Shown: positions 19,949 to 31,783, counted from the stretch's first letter. The stretch is DNA of 64,000 bases from Chaetomium olivaceum (GCA_039881045.1 JAYWVB010000007.1:124001-188000); one strand, 5' to 3'. The notes: generated by a model from the letters alone, not told the origin. Numbers and translations: made by a program.

Positions 19949-22900
19949 TTAACAGGGGAAGAGGTCGCTGTCATCATCATAGGCCCAGTTTCTATGAGCA
20001 TCGCGGATCTTGCAAACAGGGATCTTGACCAGCCCCATGTCGACCATCTTGTTCCTGGTCGGGTCGCTCAGATCGTAAACGTCGGCCATGTTGATGTCGT
20101 CGGTTTTTACTTCAGCCCCGTTGTCCCTGTTGGCTTTTACCCACGTCTTCAAGGCTCTGCGTGGTGAAGAAGAGAACGAGTTAGCTCATGGAGAGGAGAC
20201 TCAATCGGACTAGACGTTGGGGATACTCACGCTTCCATAATATCTCTGTGGGAGATACCAAAGTCGCCCACTTTATCTAGCCCGGGTGGTAGGCTCCAAT
20301 CGTGCTCCTCGCAATAGGGGAACGAGGACCCGGGTGGATGGTGGCAGGTCTGGAAGTCCCCGATGGCTGCCAGGAGCAGGTATTGCTTGTTCTCAAAGCA
20401 GAACTCAACCTGCTTGGCAACATCGGCCGACACGTTGTCATCTCCAAGGTTGTAGTCTTCGCAGGTATTCTCGGTCTCAAGGATGGCCACGTTGGCGTCC
20501 TTGTTGTTCTTCCACGCTTCGGGGATGATGTAGGTAAACAGCGACCGCTTGGCCAGTTCCTTCATCTCGTCAGCCGTGAGGGTTTTGGGACCAACCGTGT
20601 CCTTGGGAACGCCCCCCGGGATGAGCGCGCCTTCTGCCATGAACTTGGTGAGCAATGTATTGCCCTCGTCTGAGCCGCTGAAGACGTTGGCGGCGAAAAG
20701 GGTGACCGCTCTCTCCCAAGCGGTCATGGTGGCGTTCATGGCAAGGGCTACGTTGGACGCCTTGCTGAGCTCTTCTTCGGGGTCCCTGTGAGTTGAAACG
20801 GTTAGGCGCGTTCTGTGAGGCGGAAGGACAAGACGCGTATGACTTACGCGGTGTTTTTATCCTTAAAAGTTGCGACGATGCCGAGAACCACTGCCTCCGC
20901 TAATTCCGGGGCGAAGCTGTTCTTAGCCACTAGGTTGGAGGCACAAATTAGCGGCGTAATGAACAAGACAAAAGCAAGCGAGGAATTGAGGAGGTTGAAG
21001 GGATAAGGGAAATCTGCACGGCAAAAAAAGAGACCCAGGCATTTAAACAGCAAAGGGATACTGTAGAACCGGAACTTACTGTTTCCAACCAGTGGGCCAG
21101 TTACAAGGGTAGTGATCTGACAACGAGTGAGCTTGACGATCATCAACGGCCAGGGAGATGGGGCACACATACCACAGCCAGAATGTTATATCCCAACTGC
21201 TTTGCGAAGGTATCATCGACTTCTTTCATGAAGTAATCCTCAATCACCGGGGCGAGGTCCGAGACATCTGACCGGGCACCTCTGAGAGCGGTATAGTAAT
21301 TCACGAAGGCCTTGGGGATCATTCCATGTCAGCTCAGCTACAACTTCACCGGGCAGCGGAAATAGGGCCAGGATAACAGCATACCTCTTCGAGTTTCACG
21401 AACGAGTTTGCGATGAACATTCCTGCCGGGCCAGTCCGTTCAGGCGGGCTGACTGTCAGGATGGGCGGCTTGTTGTTCTTGTCGTAGCAAGTGTCTTGTC
21501 GAACCTGGCATTGGCTTGCCGGCAGCGTCGTTCCACAGTCCACTCCCTGGTCGCCACGGAAGAACTTGCCGATGATCCACGATGAGAAGCTACCGGTGTC
21601 CCTTTCGCGGGTTGCATAGGCCTTGGTCGCGTCGGCCCACGCCTCATCCGCCATCACCCCCGCCCATCTCAGCTTCCTCTCCATGTCTGCTGTGGTGACC
21701 GCACTGATGCTGCAGAGGAGATCGTACCAACGAGTGGAGCCCCCTGTGACGCCTTTTCTAGTGAACCTGCTGGTGAGAACTGGCCCGCTGGTCTTGCGCT
21801 CAATCTCGGTGAAGCTGTCGAGGTCGTGAGCCCAATCACTGGTGCCACCAAAGTTCCAGTTCTTGTACATGGCCACGCGAGCACTTTTCTCGGCGGAGTC
21901 CATGTAAGCGATCCAGGTACCGTTGATGACGGCGATGTTGGACCGGGTTGTCTGGTCGTAATAGGTCGCCACGGGAAAATCATTGACGGCCTTGAATTCG
22001 TTGATTTCGGCGTTGGAAATGTACCCCTGGGTGCCGGTGCAGGGCCCTGGCAGAGCGTTTGAGACGCTCGCTGTGCCGGTGTACTCGCACATGGGCCCTC
22101 TGCAATTGGGGTCCTTCATCCTGAAGGAACGGCCGTAACTGCTGACTCCGACAATGACCTTGTTGGCGGGAACTCCAGCCTTCGTGACCATGACGAGGGC
22201 GTTGTGTGTTTCGGTGATGTTGACGTGCGATCGAAGACACATCCCATTAGGACAGCCATCCTGCGACCACTTGGAGCCGGCGTCCCACTGCCCGTGGAGG
22301 TCGTACGTCATGTAGACAATGTAGTCGAGCACGCTGCCCATGTCCTTGATTGGGAAGCCCTTGAGGTACCAGTAGCTGGCCGGGGCCGCGATGGAGAGAG
22401 ACTTTCCAGTGGGAAGCGCAGCCCTTAGCAGCCTCAGAAAGGCCAGGTAGTTGGGGCCGTCGATGGGGTCCGCAGGGGGGATGTCCGGAAGATCGGGGGC
22501 AGCAGGATACTCCCAGTCAATATCGGCACCGTCCAGCCCGTGTTCCCTGACGAAGTTGGCAATGTTGTTGGCAAGCGTGGCGCGGTTGGCAGAATTGACT
22601 AAAAACCATCAGCAACCAGGGAACCGACTAGGCTCATATCCCCTGGAAACGGGTAACTAACCGCCATCACGGAAGATCTGGAATGTGGTGGTGCTTGTTG
22701 ACGCTGCCCAGCCGCCAAAGGCAATAATCCTCTTAGATGTCGTGAGAGCCTTGAACTTGTTGAATTGGGCCTGCACTTTGCTCACGTCGACCTTGAAGTC
22801 GGGTGTGACGTCGGCGAAGGCAAAGTGAATGTGGGTGAACTTGCTTTGGTCGATCGCGCTGGCGTCCATCCAGAGACAGAGACGGTCCGGGTTCCAGGCC

Positions 22901-24444
22901 TCAAAATAACCGATCCTGCGGTACTCTGCCGGCGGCACGCTGTTGTTGACAATGTCCATGCCGCAGTTGCTGATGCATGTTCCCGTCCCCGGGGTTCCGT
23001 CGCCGGTGATGTCGCAGAAGTCCTTGGTGGTACCTGCAAAGGTTAGGGACTATGTTTGAAACATAGGGACAGGAATTACTCACCGCATTGTCCCCAGATA
23101 TTGCAGCACGTGTTGAGCGGGCAGGGGTTGAGCGTGCTAATGTTGGTGCCCGCGGGAGGGGCGACTGCAGCATCGTCAGATCAATATCATGACGGATGTT
23201 TATTGAGTCGCTGAGAACAGAGCGTCAGAGTCCATAATGGATAATAACGTACCGGTTCCAGGCTTCTGAGGGCCGCACAAGGCATTCGCCACGGGCAGGG
23301 GCATTGGGGGAGTCCCCGAGCTGAGGCAGATCTTGGAATCAGGCCACAGTTTGCTGCAACCAGCCCAGCCCCACGTCTTCTTTTTGTTGTAGGTGTCCAG
23401 CTCGCCGTCGGACATCCCATTGGCAGCCTCGATCAAGCTGCACGAGTCGCCGGCCTTGACGGTGTACGTGGCGCATGACCCGTCAGCGTTAGGCTTCGGC
23501 CTCCTGTCCTTCAGTGTGCCGGACGAGCAGCAGATCCATTGGTTGACCTTGAGACTGGCACAAAAGTTGGTAGCCGGATTATACTTGGTCAGCAGGCTTG
23601 GGGTGATGCCGCACTTTCCGTAGAGCGTGCTGCACGTATCGCCCGCTGTTCGTCTTATTAGTGATACCGGACAGGGTAACAGTAAAATGCACATCAAATT
23701 TACTTACCTACAACCTGTCTGTCTTGACAAGTACCATCGGCGTTGGGTTCAGGCCCGGGGGGCAGCTTGCCTTCCATACAGCAGACCTGTTCGCCCACCT
23801 CAAGCTTTGAGCAATCGATATGCTGGCAGAGGACGAGAATGAGCTTGTCCGCATCTTGAATGTCGCCATCACAATGGGTTCAACGAAAAGAATTTACTTA
23901 CAGGATTGTAGTCTTGAAATTTGCGGAGAGAGATTGTGCAGCGTTTGTCGGCGATGATGGCGCAGGTGTTTCCTTCAACCACAGTCTTGACGTTGGTGCA
24001 GGCGGGAAGGGGAACGGCGCCTTCGTTGCAGCAGAAAGCCTGGCCGACTCGGAGATTCGAACAGTCGAGCTGCGGGTTGAGACTCGTGAATTTGGCCAGG
24101 GAGATGGTGCAACGTTTGTCGGCAATGGACTGACAGGTATTTCCCTCGACAACAGTCTTGTGGTTGGTGCAGTCGGCGTCGCGAGGAACCGTGCCTTCGT
24201 TGCAGCAGAAGTTCTGGCCGACCCGGAGATTCGAACAGTCCAGGTTGGGATTATACGACTTCAGGGTCGCCAAGGAGATGGTGCATCGTTTCTCGGCGAT
24301 GGATTCACATGTATTTCCCTCAACGACCTGCTTGGAGTTGGTGCAGTATGTCCGGGGAAGCAGTACTCCTCGACCCGAGACCCCCGATACAAAAAGAATG
24401 GCGGCGACTGATGTCGCCAGAAGAGACGCCGTGCACTTGACCAT
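19949..24444 (-). CDS. Killer-toxin-like subgroup C GH18 chitinase with five LysM modules
   Basis: Eleven exons join in phase to 1245 residues: 24444..23902, 23822..23708, 23645..23253, 23164..23084, 23033..22662, 22598..21385, 21310..21173, 21116..21080, 20929..20848, 20785..20231 and 20156..19949. All ten introns (50-150 bp) have good signals. A signal peptide (1-24) precedes five LysM-like modules of about 50 residues: 34-84, 92-142, 149-199 and two more divergent copies to about residue 345. A cysteine-rich chitin-binding type 1 domain (CPLNTCCNIWGQCG) and the GH18 domain follow. The GH18 motif DGADIDWE is at 524-531, with catalytic Glu531 intact. The last 300 residues are the extension typical of subgroup C enzymes, which resemble the chitinase subunit of yeast killer toxins. 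It should be secreted and cleave chitin; a role in attacking other fungi or remodelling its own wall is family-based inference. Confidence 0.93.
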
Positions 24445-24553
24445 GGTGGGCTGTATAAGGGCCAACCGCGGCACTAAGGAACGACGGGGAGAGGAAGAAG
24501 TGTGAGTGACAGGAGCAGAGAACCATGGCCAAAGAATACGAGACTTTTACAGC

Positions 24554-24563
24554 TATTATATAG
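24554..24563 (-). promoter_or_regulatory. TATA element of the chitinase gene
   Basis: On the minus strand CTATATAATA reads about 110-120 bp upstream of the chitinase ATG (24444), a normal spacing for a fungal core promoter. Confidence 0.6.
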
Positions 24564-24604
24564 AGGAAAAGCGGCGAGAAGGAGGCCCTCACAATCTCAC
24601 CAAT

Positions 24605-24643
24605 GTCACTCCACTGAGTCACCACCGTCGGTGTCACTGTCAC
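24605..24643. promoter_or_regulatory. GTCAC cluster with a TGAGTCA (CPC1/Gcn4-type) site
   Basis: Four GTCAC motifs occur in 39 bp, at 24605, 24618, 24633 and 24639. The second overlaps TGAGTCA at 24615-24621, which matches the core bound by bZIP regulators such as Neurospora CPC1 and yeast Gcn4. They lie about 50 bp upstream of the chitinase TATA element, so regulation of that gene is plausible. Binding is inferred from the motif only. Confidence 0.4.
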
Positions 24644-26816
24644 GGTATTGTGAACTTGTAGTTTTCCTGTTCTAGACTCTTGGCCCAATGCATGCGCTCT
24701 CCCGTGCCGGGACGGTGGTCCGGGACTAGCTCTACACAGGCAGCGTCAGGCATGAGGCGTTGGATATATCAGCGCTAACGATGTCTTGCGGGCCGGCTCC
24801 CTACAGAGTCTCTCGCAACCTCCCTCGGGCTCTGAAATATGACAACCGAGAAGACCGTCGACATATGCCAATGGGAAGTTCCCATTGGGCGGCGACGTCG
24901 AAGTGTAAGTGGAGCTGCTTGGCTGGCGGCATCGCCACATTGCCAAGCACAAGTCCCCTTTTCGAGCATTTTCTCTTTTGGGATGGCGCATGGTCCGTAA
25001 TCCCTGTTGTGGCTTACCCAGACGCCCGGCTGTCGGGATCCAAGAGGACCCAAGAACCCCGCAGCAGACAGAGAGAATCGCGAACCCGCACTACCAAGGA
25101 ACATCTGACGGGATCGAACCCTATTTCCCGAAATTGTAGGGTGTGCTAGCAGCTGGAGAAAGGATTCCGGTTCCCCAGCTGATGCCGCCGGGAAAAAATT
25201 TCAAGGCAACCGGGGCGTCGTCAACGACTACTGCATCTCAGTATTTTGCTCCTATAGCGTGGCGAGTATGTGCGAACGCAGAGCCGCAGTAGCGCTGAAG
25301 ACGGTCATGAGCTTGGACATGATGATGATGCTCTGTGGGGACTGGGGAGTTCCAAAGAACTCGATTGCTGGAATAGGTGAATGTAGTGAAGATGACTGGA
25401 ACTGATGAGAATGAGATTGTAGTGTAATCTACCTATTACAATTGCAACGTTGAACACAATTGATAAGAGGGCACACAGCACGACGCCGTACTAGTGAACT
25501 CCCGCAGTCTTTGTGAAGCTATGAGGTGATTGGGATCTCGGCGGGCAGATGACCTCTTTGAAGTGCATCGGCTCTCTCTGGCCAAAGAATTGATACACCA
25601 AAAAAGAAAAGAAGACAAAAAGTCAGAGATTGTGTTCCACTTTGTTTTCCTAAGTTGGGGTTCGATCTGACCGAGAAATATCGCATCAGGGCAGCTCTGT
25701 ATACTAGGTACTTTGGGTGTATGAACCTTTTTGCTGTGGTGTAAATCTAATGTCGCCTTTGTTGTAACTACACTTTCGCTAACGCGTTACGAACCCGCTA
25801 TTAGCCAACCAAACACGTTTATGACCCTCCTCTTTGTCACGTCTTTGGCTAACAGTCGCTTTCGTGTTCGTGTATACCGAAGGATTCCGACCGTATAGGC
25901 CACCGTCTTCGGCCAGGCCGAATTCGATGGGTGTATCCCGGGCCGGTTACTTCGGCTCAAGAGGAATCTTTCAGCGAGGATGTAGCAATATGGACTTAGC
26001 AACCTGGTGTGTTCGCGTTCCGAGTACCGGCTCTAGTCTTAGCGCTCATTAACCTGAGCGAGCCGGCCAATATCGAACTGGATGACTGACCAAGCCGATC
26101 CTAATGCTCGCCGTGGAAAAAAAGCCTCGACTATATAAAATATGTACGTAAGCTAGGAGCAGACCTAGCAACGAGTATACGCGTTACTCTTGGGGTTTAC
26201 GATCACTTGCGGCGCCAATATCACTCGAAGTTAGATTAGCGGTCCGCGTTGTATCTGGTGATGAGTGTAGGAACCAGCCTAGAACCGGCGCACTCCCATA
26301 TTAGTACAGCTATAGAGTAGTAATAAGGTAGACTACAGCTTGCTGGGATGCTCGTTCCGGAGTTAGGCGGGTTGGTAGGGGTCTAAATCGTCCAACTGAT
26401 GTGCTACTCTAGAACGCACTACTTACGGACTTCTAGGAATACCTACCCAAGCGCCTATTCAAGTAGACTGGTAACTATTCTGCCTGACCATTTCCTCGCC
26501 GACACACATTATACAGTTGGCGAAGTTCCTAACCCAATCAAGTAACTAATAAGGCCAGGCCTAGGTGAGACTAATGAAGGCTGGGCAAGCCTCAGAGGCT
26601 CAGCCGCACTTCTCACAGTTCTCAAGTCCACGCCAATTTCAACTTTCGGCATGGCAGGAAATCTCCTCCGTCTCCTCCATCTCCTTCTCGACAATCGCCC
26701 TCACCCTGATTCCAAAGACTCCCGTTAGCTGCAGGCGGCGCATACTCCAGACGTGAAATTGTGATGGGCCAAGTCGCTTAACTTTTAAGTCGCCTTCGGC
26801 AAAAAGCAACGAAACC
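24644..26816. other. Gene-poor, RIP-like DNA
   Basis: Over 2 kb without a supportable gene. From about 25200 to 26560 the sequence becomes TA-rich and full of stops in all frames, with many TA dinucleotides (for example around 26290-26340), unlike the GC-rich genes either side. This is what old repeat-induced point mutation of a repeat looks like in ascomycetes. I cannot recognise a transposon protein. A tRNA-like B-box on the minus strand near 25108-25118 has no convincing cloverleaf. Confidence 0.45.
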
Positions 26817-29064
26817 ATGGCTTGCGGTCCTTTCAAGCACCGACCACTACCGGATCCTGAATCGTCGATACGACTGCTCAAGCTCGAGGCGCCGGCCGCG
26901 GACGAGGCTGGCAAGCCTAACAGCACCATCCGATTTTGGCTCATCGATGCCCCTCTCAAGAAAGCGCCCCGATACTGGGCATTGTCCTACGCCTGGAACA
27001 ACGAGTCGCCGACGGAGCGGGTCTACTGCAACGGCCAAGAACTCGTCACGACTCCCAATTGTGCCGCGGCCCTACGGCAGCTGGCTTCCGAGCCCGGCAC
27101 CCGCAAGCACTACCTCTGGGTCGACGCCATCTGCATCGACCAGACCTCCCAAACGGAGAAGAACGGCCAGATCCCCCTCATGGCAGACATCTACTCGCGC
27201 GCCGCCCACGTCGTCGTCTGGCTCGGTCCGGGCAGCTCGGCGGCCACGAAGACCATCGGCATGCTCAGTCTCCTCGCCTCCCTCGCCCGTATCTCGCCGT
27301 ACCTGGTCAGCGCCCTGTACTGGGGCATGGTCAAGTCGGTCACGGCCGCCACCCGCGCCATGCTGCCTCCCGGCGGCGGCCGCTTCTTCACCCTTTTCCC
27401 GACCCACTTCTTCCAGGACTGCGACCCGTTCGCCGCCGTGCTCAAGACCTCGTGGAACGACCGGGTCTGGACTTTGCAGGAGATCGTGCTGGCCCGTCGG
27501 GCGACGGTCCACGCGGGGCCAGCACGAGTCGCCTGGGCCAAGCTCGACCGCCTGTCGCGCGCTGTCTCGGCCGGCAACGCCGAGACGGGCTTCACCCGGT
27601 ACCCGGGCGACCCCTTCGTGCGGGTGCGCGTGGTGAGCGCCCTGCGCGCCCTGTTGGCGGGCAAGCGCATGCCCGAGCAGCGGTACCGGCTGCCTAGGGG
27701 CCACCCCCTGGGCCGTATCAGGGCTCGGGTGCCGCGTGAGGCCGACGTCGGCGTGGCCAGCCACGTCATGATGGCCGCCGGATTGCAGGCAAAAGAGTTG
27801 CCGGACAAGGTGTACGGCCAGTTCGCGATCCTGCAGAAGCACGGCGTCAAACTCGCCAAGCCGGACATCGGGCGCCCGCCGCAGGAGATCTACCGGGATG
27901 CCGCGCGGGCCATCATCGAGCACGAGTCGTCGCTCGAGCTGCTGTCGTTTGTGTCCATGGAGAGAACCATGCCGGGCCTGCCGTCGTGGGTGCCCGACTT
28001 TGGCTTTACCTGGTTCTCCTGGATCCCGGGCTCCGAGTTTGCCGCGGCCGCGGGGGACAGCAGCCGCTGGGCACGGTACCGGTTCGGTGACGAGGGGAAC
28101 CTCTTGGTGCACGCGCAGCGGGTGGACCGCGTCAAGCTCAAGACGACCGGGACCATGTCCTTCTTCAAGGACCTCATGCAGTCCATCGCGGCAGGCACGG
28201 GTCTCGGCCCGGGACACATCCTTGAGGCGATCCGCCAACTCCAGAGCATGGTCCGCTTTGCGCTTACCGCGGGAGACGCCCGTGGTGGGAACAGGGCGGA
28301 GCCGCTGTGCATGGTGCTGATGCAGGAGATGGCCCTCTCGGCTCGCCCAGGCTCCGAGGAACATTGGCCCAGGCTGGTGAAGCACGTCGAGAAATGGGCA
28401 AACGCCATAGCAGAAGACATTGAGTTCCCCTCATCTTCCAGGGAGACTTGGCAGTCCACGGAAACTACGCTTGAAGACTTGCCGGACGCGGATGCGCCGC
28501 CGCCCGCTGCAGCATCTGCAGGTCCCGAAACGGCCAAAGAAGATTCAAACAAGGCCGGCCCGAGCTCAGACGAAGAACAGATCGACCCTACCGCGCCTCT
28601 CGTTCCTCTGTGTAGCAAGCTGGACAGCGATCCCGCCAGCGTCGTGATCCAGGTAAGCTGTCTTGACCACATCTTGAATCATTTAAACCTCTCTCTGCGA
28701 TGTGGATTTGAACACCCTTTCTGGGTTGCAAGTGTTTTAGGAGCGAGATCACGCTCGGGCTGCTCCGAAAGGTTTAACGGCGCATGCAGACATGGCTGAC
28801 ACAGTTGCTGCTTGCTAGCACATGGCCATCACACGCCTGGATGGAAACAGTCTCTTCGTCACTGAGAGCGGCCGCCTGGGTGTGGCAACCAGCCAGATCC
28901 AAGAGGGCGATGCCGTCTATCTCGTGCCCGGCATGAGGCTGCCGTTGATCATGAGGGAAGTCGAAGGCGGATATCGGCTTATTGGCTCGCCCTTCTTGGA
29001 TGGCGCCATGATGGGGGAGCTATGGAGAGCGGGGGCTGGGTTGGAGGAGTTGGAGATTGTGTGA
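26817..29064 (+). CDS. HET-domain (heterokaryon incompatibility) protein
   Basis: Two exons (26817..28652 and 28819..29064) around a 166-bp intron give 693 residues. The N-terminal half carries the ordered HET blocks: RYWALSYAWNN, LWVDAICIDQTSQTEKNGQIPLMADIYSRA in overlapping pieces, and VVVWLGPG. The C-terminal part has a charged, proline/serine-rich linker. The second exon supplies the usual HET-protein ending in which a short beta-rich segment (GDAVYLVPGMRLPLIMR ... GGYRLIGSPF) follows. HET proteins trigger programmed cell death when different individuals fuse, often through STAND-type partners. The region between is GC-rich and has long antisense open frames that I treat as shadows. Which partner it senses cannot be read from the sequence; a large NLR gene lies 9 kb downstream. 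Confidence 0.9.
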
Positions 29065-29848
29065 TACTTTGAGGGTGTTTCGGGCTGTCTACAAAACTAC
29101 TATTAACCAGTGAAGGTGTAGGTCTGGTCGTCATTCGTCAGCAAGGTAAGCTACATGCCGGTGGTGACCCGCGAGCCGAGAACAGCACGATCATGATAAT
29201 ACCCGCTTTTGGTGTCTCCGGACTCCGGAGTACCGGTTCTGTTCAAGCATAGAACTTGGTTGCTACTTTACACTGAACTGCGAGTCCTTGAATCATAACT
29301 CCGCCAGAAACTGCTGAGTGTGATTGTTCTCAACCTTGCTTCCGGCCCAGTCCGCTCTGGCGGAGTTTCCTCATTCGGGCACCACCGCTTGGCTTGCGGT
29401 GGGGGCATGCAATACGAGACACGATACCCTGGGCAACTGAGGCGGCGCATGTGCACATAACGGTGCCGTAATGTCTTCAGCCTGACTACACTTTAGGTAC
29501 CCCATGTGGGAGGAAGGCATATACAGCTATGACAGATGCCAGATGACGGAACAACTGCCTGCCGTCAGTCTGTCATGGCATGCCCTTCCTCAGACCGAGT
29601 GGACCTCCCAGAAAACGCCGTACACAGACGACGCCCTATTCTCAGGACATCCTCTTCGTCGGCTCCCTCCGTCGTTGGCCCTGAACCTGCCTCATCCCCA
29701 AAAAAGACGGGCTCGCATCCACCAGGAGATACTACCCTCACGATGCCGTCCAATCTCCCACCTCCAAACCCTACCAGTTCTCAAACCGCACTGTCTATCT
29801 CAAGACCCAACGGCCGATCCAGACACGTCCGATTCCACATCGAAGCAG
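29065..29848. other. Intergenic or unresolved 5' part of the next gene
   Basis: Two overlapping plus-strand frames (from 29504 and 29536) run through the 3' part. The second is Ser/Pro-rich (RPILRTSSSSAPSVVG) and might be an N-terminal extension of the following membrane protein, but I cannot define a splice junction. Nothing else is visible. Confidence 0.35.
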
Positions 29849-30566
29849 ATGTCTGGCGCCGCACAGCTTGCCGGCATTTGCTTGACGAGCCTGGTCATCG
29901 GCCTGAATTACATCCCCCTCGTCTATCCTGATCAAGTCATCAGCAGAGATGTGCTCAATGTCCTTCTACTCCCTCAAATTGATTCTCCCCTGTTACCCCT
30001 GACTGACGAAGTTTTGACCACAGTCCCATCACCCAGCTGTTGTCCGCCGCTGCCCCCTTCGCCGTTGGCTGCATCCTCACCGCCGGCTTTCTCGAGCCCG
30101 TCGTACGCTATTTTCGAACACGCGGGATATCATATAACACCCACCTCTTAGTGACCAACGCCTTGATAATCTTGCCCGTCTACTTCGCGTTGGCCATCTT
30201 GCCGGTCGTGGGGGACAGTGGAACTCCAACACTCATGGAGTCCGTCGCGGCCGGGCTTGCAATGGGCGCCGGGCATTGTGTGTGTCTGAGCACTGTCATC
30301 CTCCTCTGCAAAAAGTCCGCCATCACGCCAGGCGCCGTGTACGGGATGCTTGCGCTGGGGTCGCTGCTGCAGACAGCGGCCACCATCCGACGTCGACAGA
30401 AGCGAGCCGAGGAATACAAAACCAAACGCAACACATTCTCGTCATGTTCGTGGCCGGCCTCGCCCTTCTCTCCCTACTCTTCCTTAGCCACATCAAGATC
30501 CCCAGACTTCTTTGGGCTTGCCGAGCAGATATGCAAGAAACAGGGTGGGTTGATGATTGGGGATGA
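29849..30566 (+). CDS. Putative multi-pass membrane protein, gene model uncertain or broken
   Basis: An ATG at 29849 opens a first hydrophobic helix (LAGICLTSLVIGLNYIPLVY). After an ill-defined intron (acceptor ACCCAG before 30037; the donor I could not fix, perhaps near 29950-29970), a second exon encodes three further hydrophobic segments: AAAPFAVGCILTAGFLEPVV, LLVTNALIILPVYFALAILP and GLAMGAGHCVCLSTVILL. Around 30425-30440 the reading frame switches: the neighbouring frame carries another clear helix (HILVMFVAGLALLSLLFLS) and a tidy end, ADMQETGWVDDWG, closing at 30566. A single missing base would explain the switch. I considered LrgB-like proteins, but the sequence does not match. The family is unknown to me, and decay cannot be excluded because the gene lies in an accessory stretch. 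Confidence 0.4.
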
Positions 30567-31318
30567 GGTAGTTGAATCCAATTGTCCATAAGCGCATCTC
30601 GCCCCAAAGGCCTTCCCTCTCCAACACTTCAGACTCTCGACATACTACGCGAGTGTCTGCTGCAGCCAGCATGTTACATGGCCTCTTCTCTTGTTTCTGT
30701 TGTCTACTCAGCGTCCCAACGATCCAACAAGCGACATGAGGCCAAGGGACAATCGGTGCGGATCTCATCGTCACTTGATTATCACTCTGGTTTGGCCCAC
30801 TGCGACATTCTCCCACCTGGCTCCCGATATCGAATGTAGGAAATTTTAAGGCCAGGATCTTCCTGTCATTCATCCAACCCGGTTTTATTGAAGAAGTCTA
30901 TCCGCGCCCGCTGAGTACCGATGACCAAGACAGATCAGGGCTTTTGCTGATACTTCCCATGTTCAACACCGAAGGGAGAATAGCAATGGTGGAAGAGGAT
31001 TGGGATGGGAAATGGTTCAGTGTCGCCACCCGGCTTTTACCAAACGAGCTCATCTCCCAAGGAGTAGGATTCAGCGGGTGTTAGAAGACGGACGAATCGC
31101 AGTCTGTCCGGGCGGCACTAGCACTGGGATGCCGATGGGATGCAAAAGGTTTTCGTGCCAATATCAACGTAATAGTGAATGTGTTATTGTAACTTATCAT
31201 CCAAGTTTCCCTGCTCTTGGCTGGGTCCTGCCCAGACCCCGTTACTCCACCGCCCTCCATCTCCAACCCCAAAACGTACATACTAACCCCAATGTGACCG
31301 AACGACAGACTCTTCGGG
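30567..31318. other. Intergenic
   Basis: About 750 bp between a plus-strand and a minus-strand gene that converge. Short frames exist in both directions but none shows motifs. No gene is supported. Confidence 0.4.
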
Positions 31319-31783
31319 CTATCTGGAGGCTCCTGCACCACGAGCAGCCGCAGTTTGGCGCGGAGGTAAGAAGAGTGAGGCGTCACGCTCTTCATTGCCG
31401 TACACGACAGTGATGGGCCGAAATCGGTGCTTCTGCTCGAGCCTTTGCATATTGTGGCCGTCCAGCGGCATCACCTGGACTGGGTCCAGAGGTCGGTCAT
31501 CACCGTCCCCTAACTGGTGGAGTCGTTGAGCAGCGACCAGGCCTGCATGCGAACCCACGATGCGGGTTATATCTGGCTTGCCCATAGCCCGGTCGAAGGC
31601 GATGAGTTCGTCGTATCTCTTGCTGGCGCACGTCATCGTCGCTTCCCAATGCTTTATTCTGTTGATTGACTTTTCGCTTTCGATCTGGATGTCGCTCTTT
31701 TCAGTTTGTTGTGGAGTATTGGTGGTGGCTGATGGCCGTGCCGCACCCGAGGACGATCCTCCGTTTCTCGGCGCTGTAGACAT
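31319..31783 (-). CDS. Orphan small protein, unknown
   Basis: Single-exon frame of 154 residues with a true ATG at 31783. The first 30 residues are Ser/Thr/Gly-rich and probably disordered. The middle is charged and helical (SEKSINRIKHWEATMTCASK, RYDELIAFDRAMGKPDITRI), which could form a short coiled coil. The C-terminus is basic. There is no signal peptide or membrane helix. A T-rich tract (31795-31808) lies just upstream on the plus strand, an A-tract in the transcript's own direction. I do not recognise a family. Composition resembles a genuine coding region more than a chance frame, but an unseen intron could change the C-terminus. Confidence 0.45.
   Translation of the reverse strand: MSTAPRNGGSSSGAARPSATTNTPQQTEKSDIQIESEKSINRIKHWEATMTCASKRYDELIAFDRAMGKPDITRIVGSHAGLVAAQRLHQLGDGDDRPLDPVQVMPLDGHNMQRLEQKHRFRPITVVYGNEERDASLFLPPRQTAAARGAGASR

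Noticed and set aside
25085..25160. tRNA-like B-box (GGTTCGATCCC on the minus strand)
   Set aside because: No paired acceptor stem or D-arm of normal form could be drawn; probably chance or a decayed remnant.
27072..28385. 437-codon minus-strand open frame inside the HET gene
   Set aside because: Shadow of a GC-rich coding exon: no motif, and the plus strand has clear HET blocks.
29849..30566. LrgB-like identity for the membrane protein
   Set aside because: Helix sequences and spacing do not match what I know of that family.
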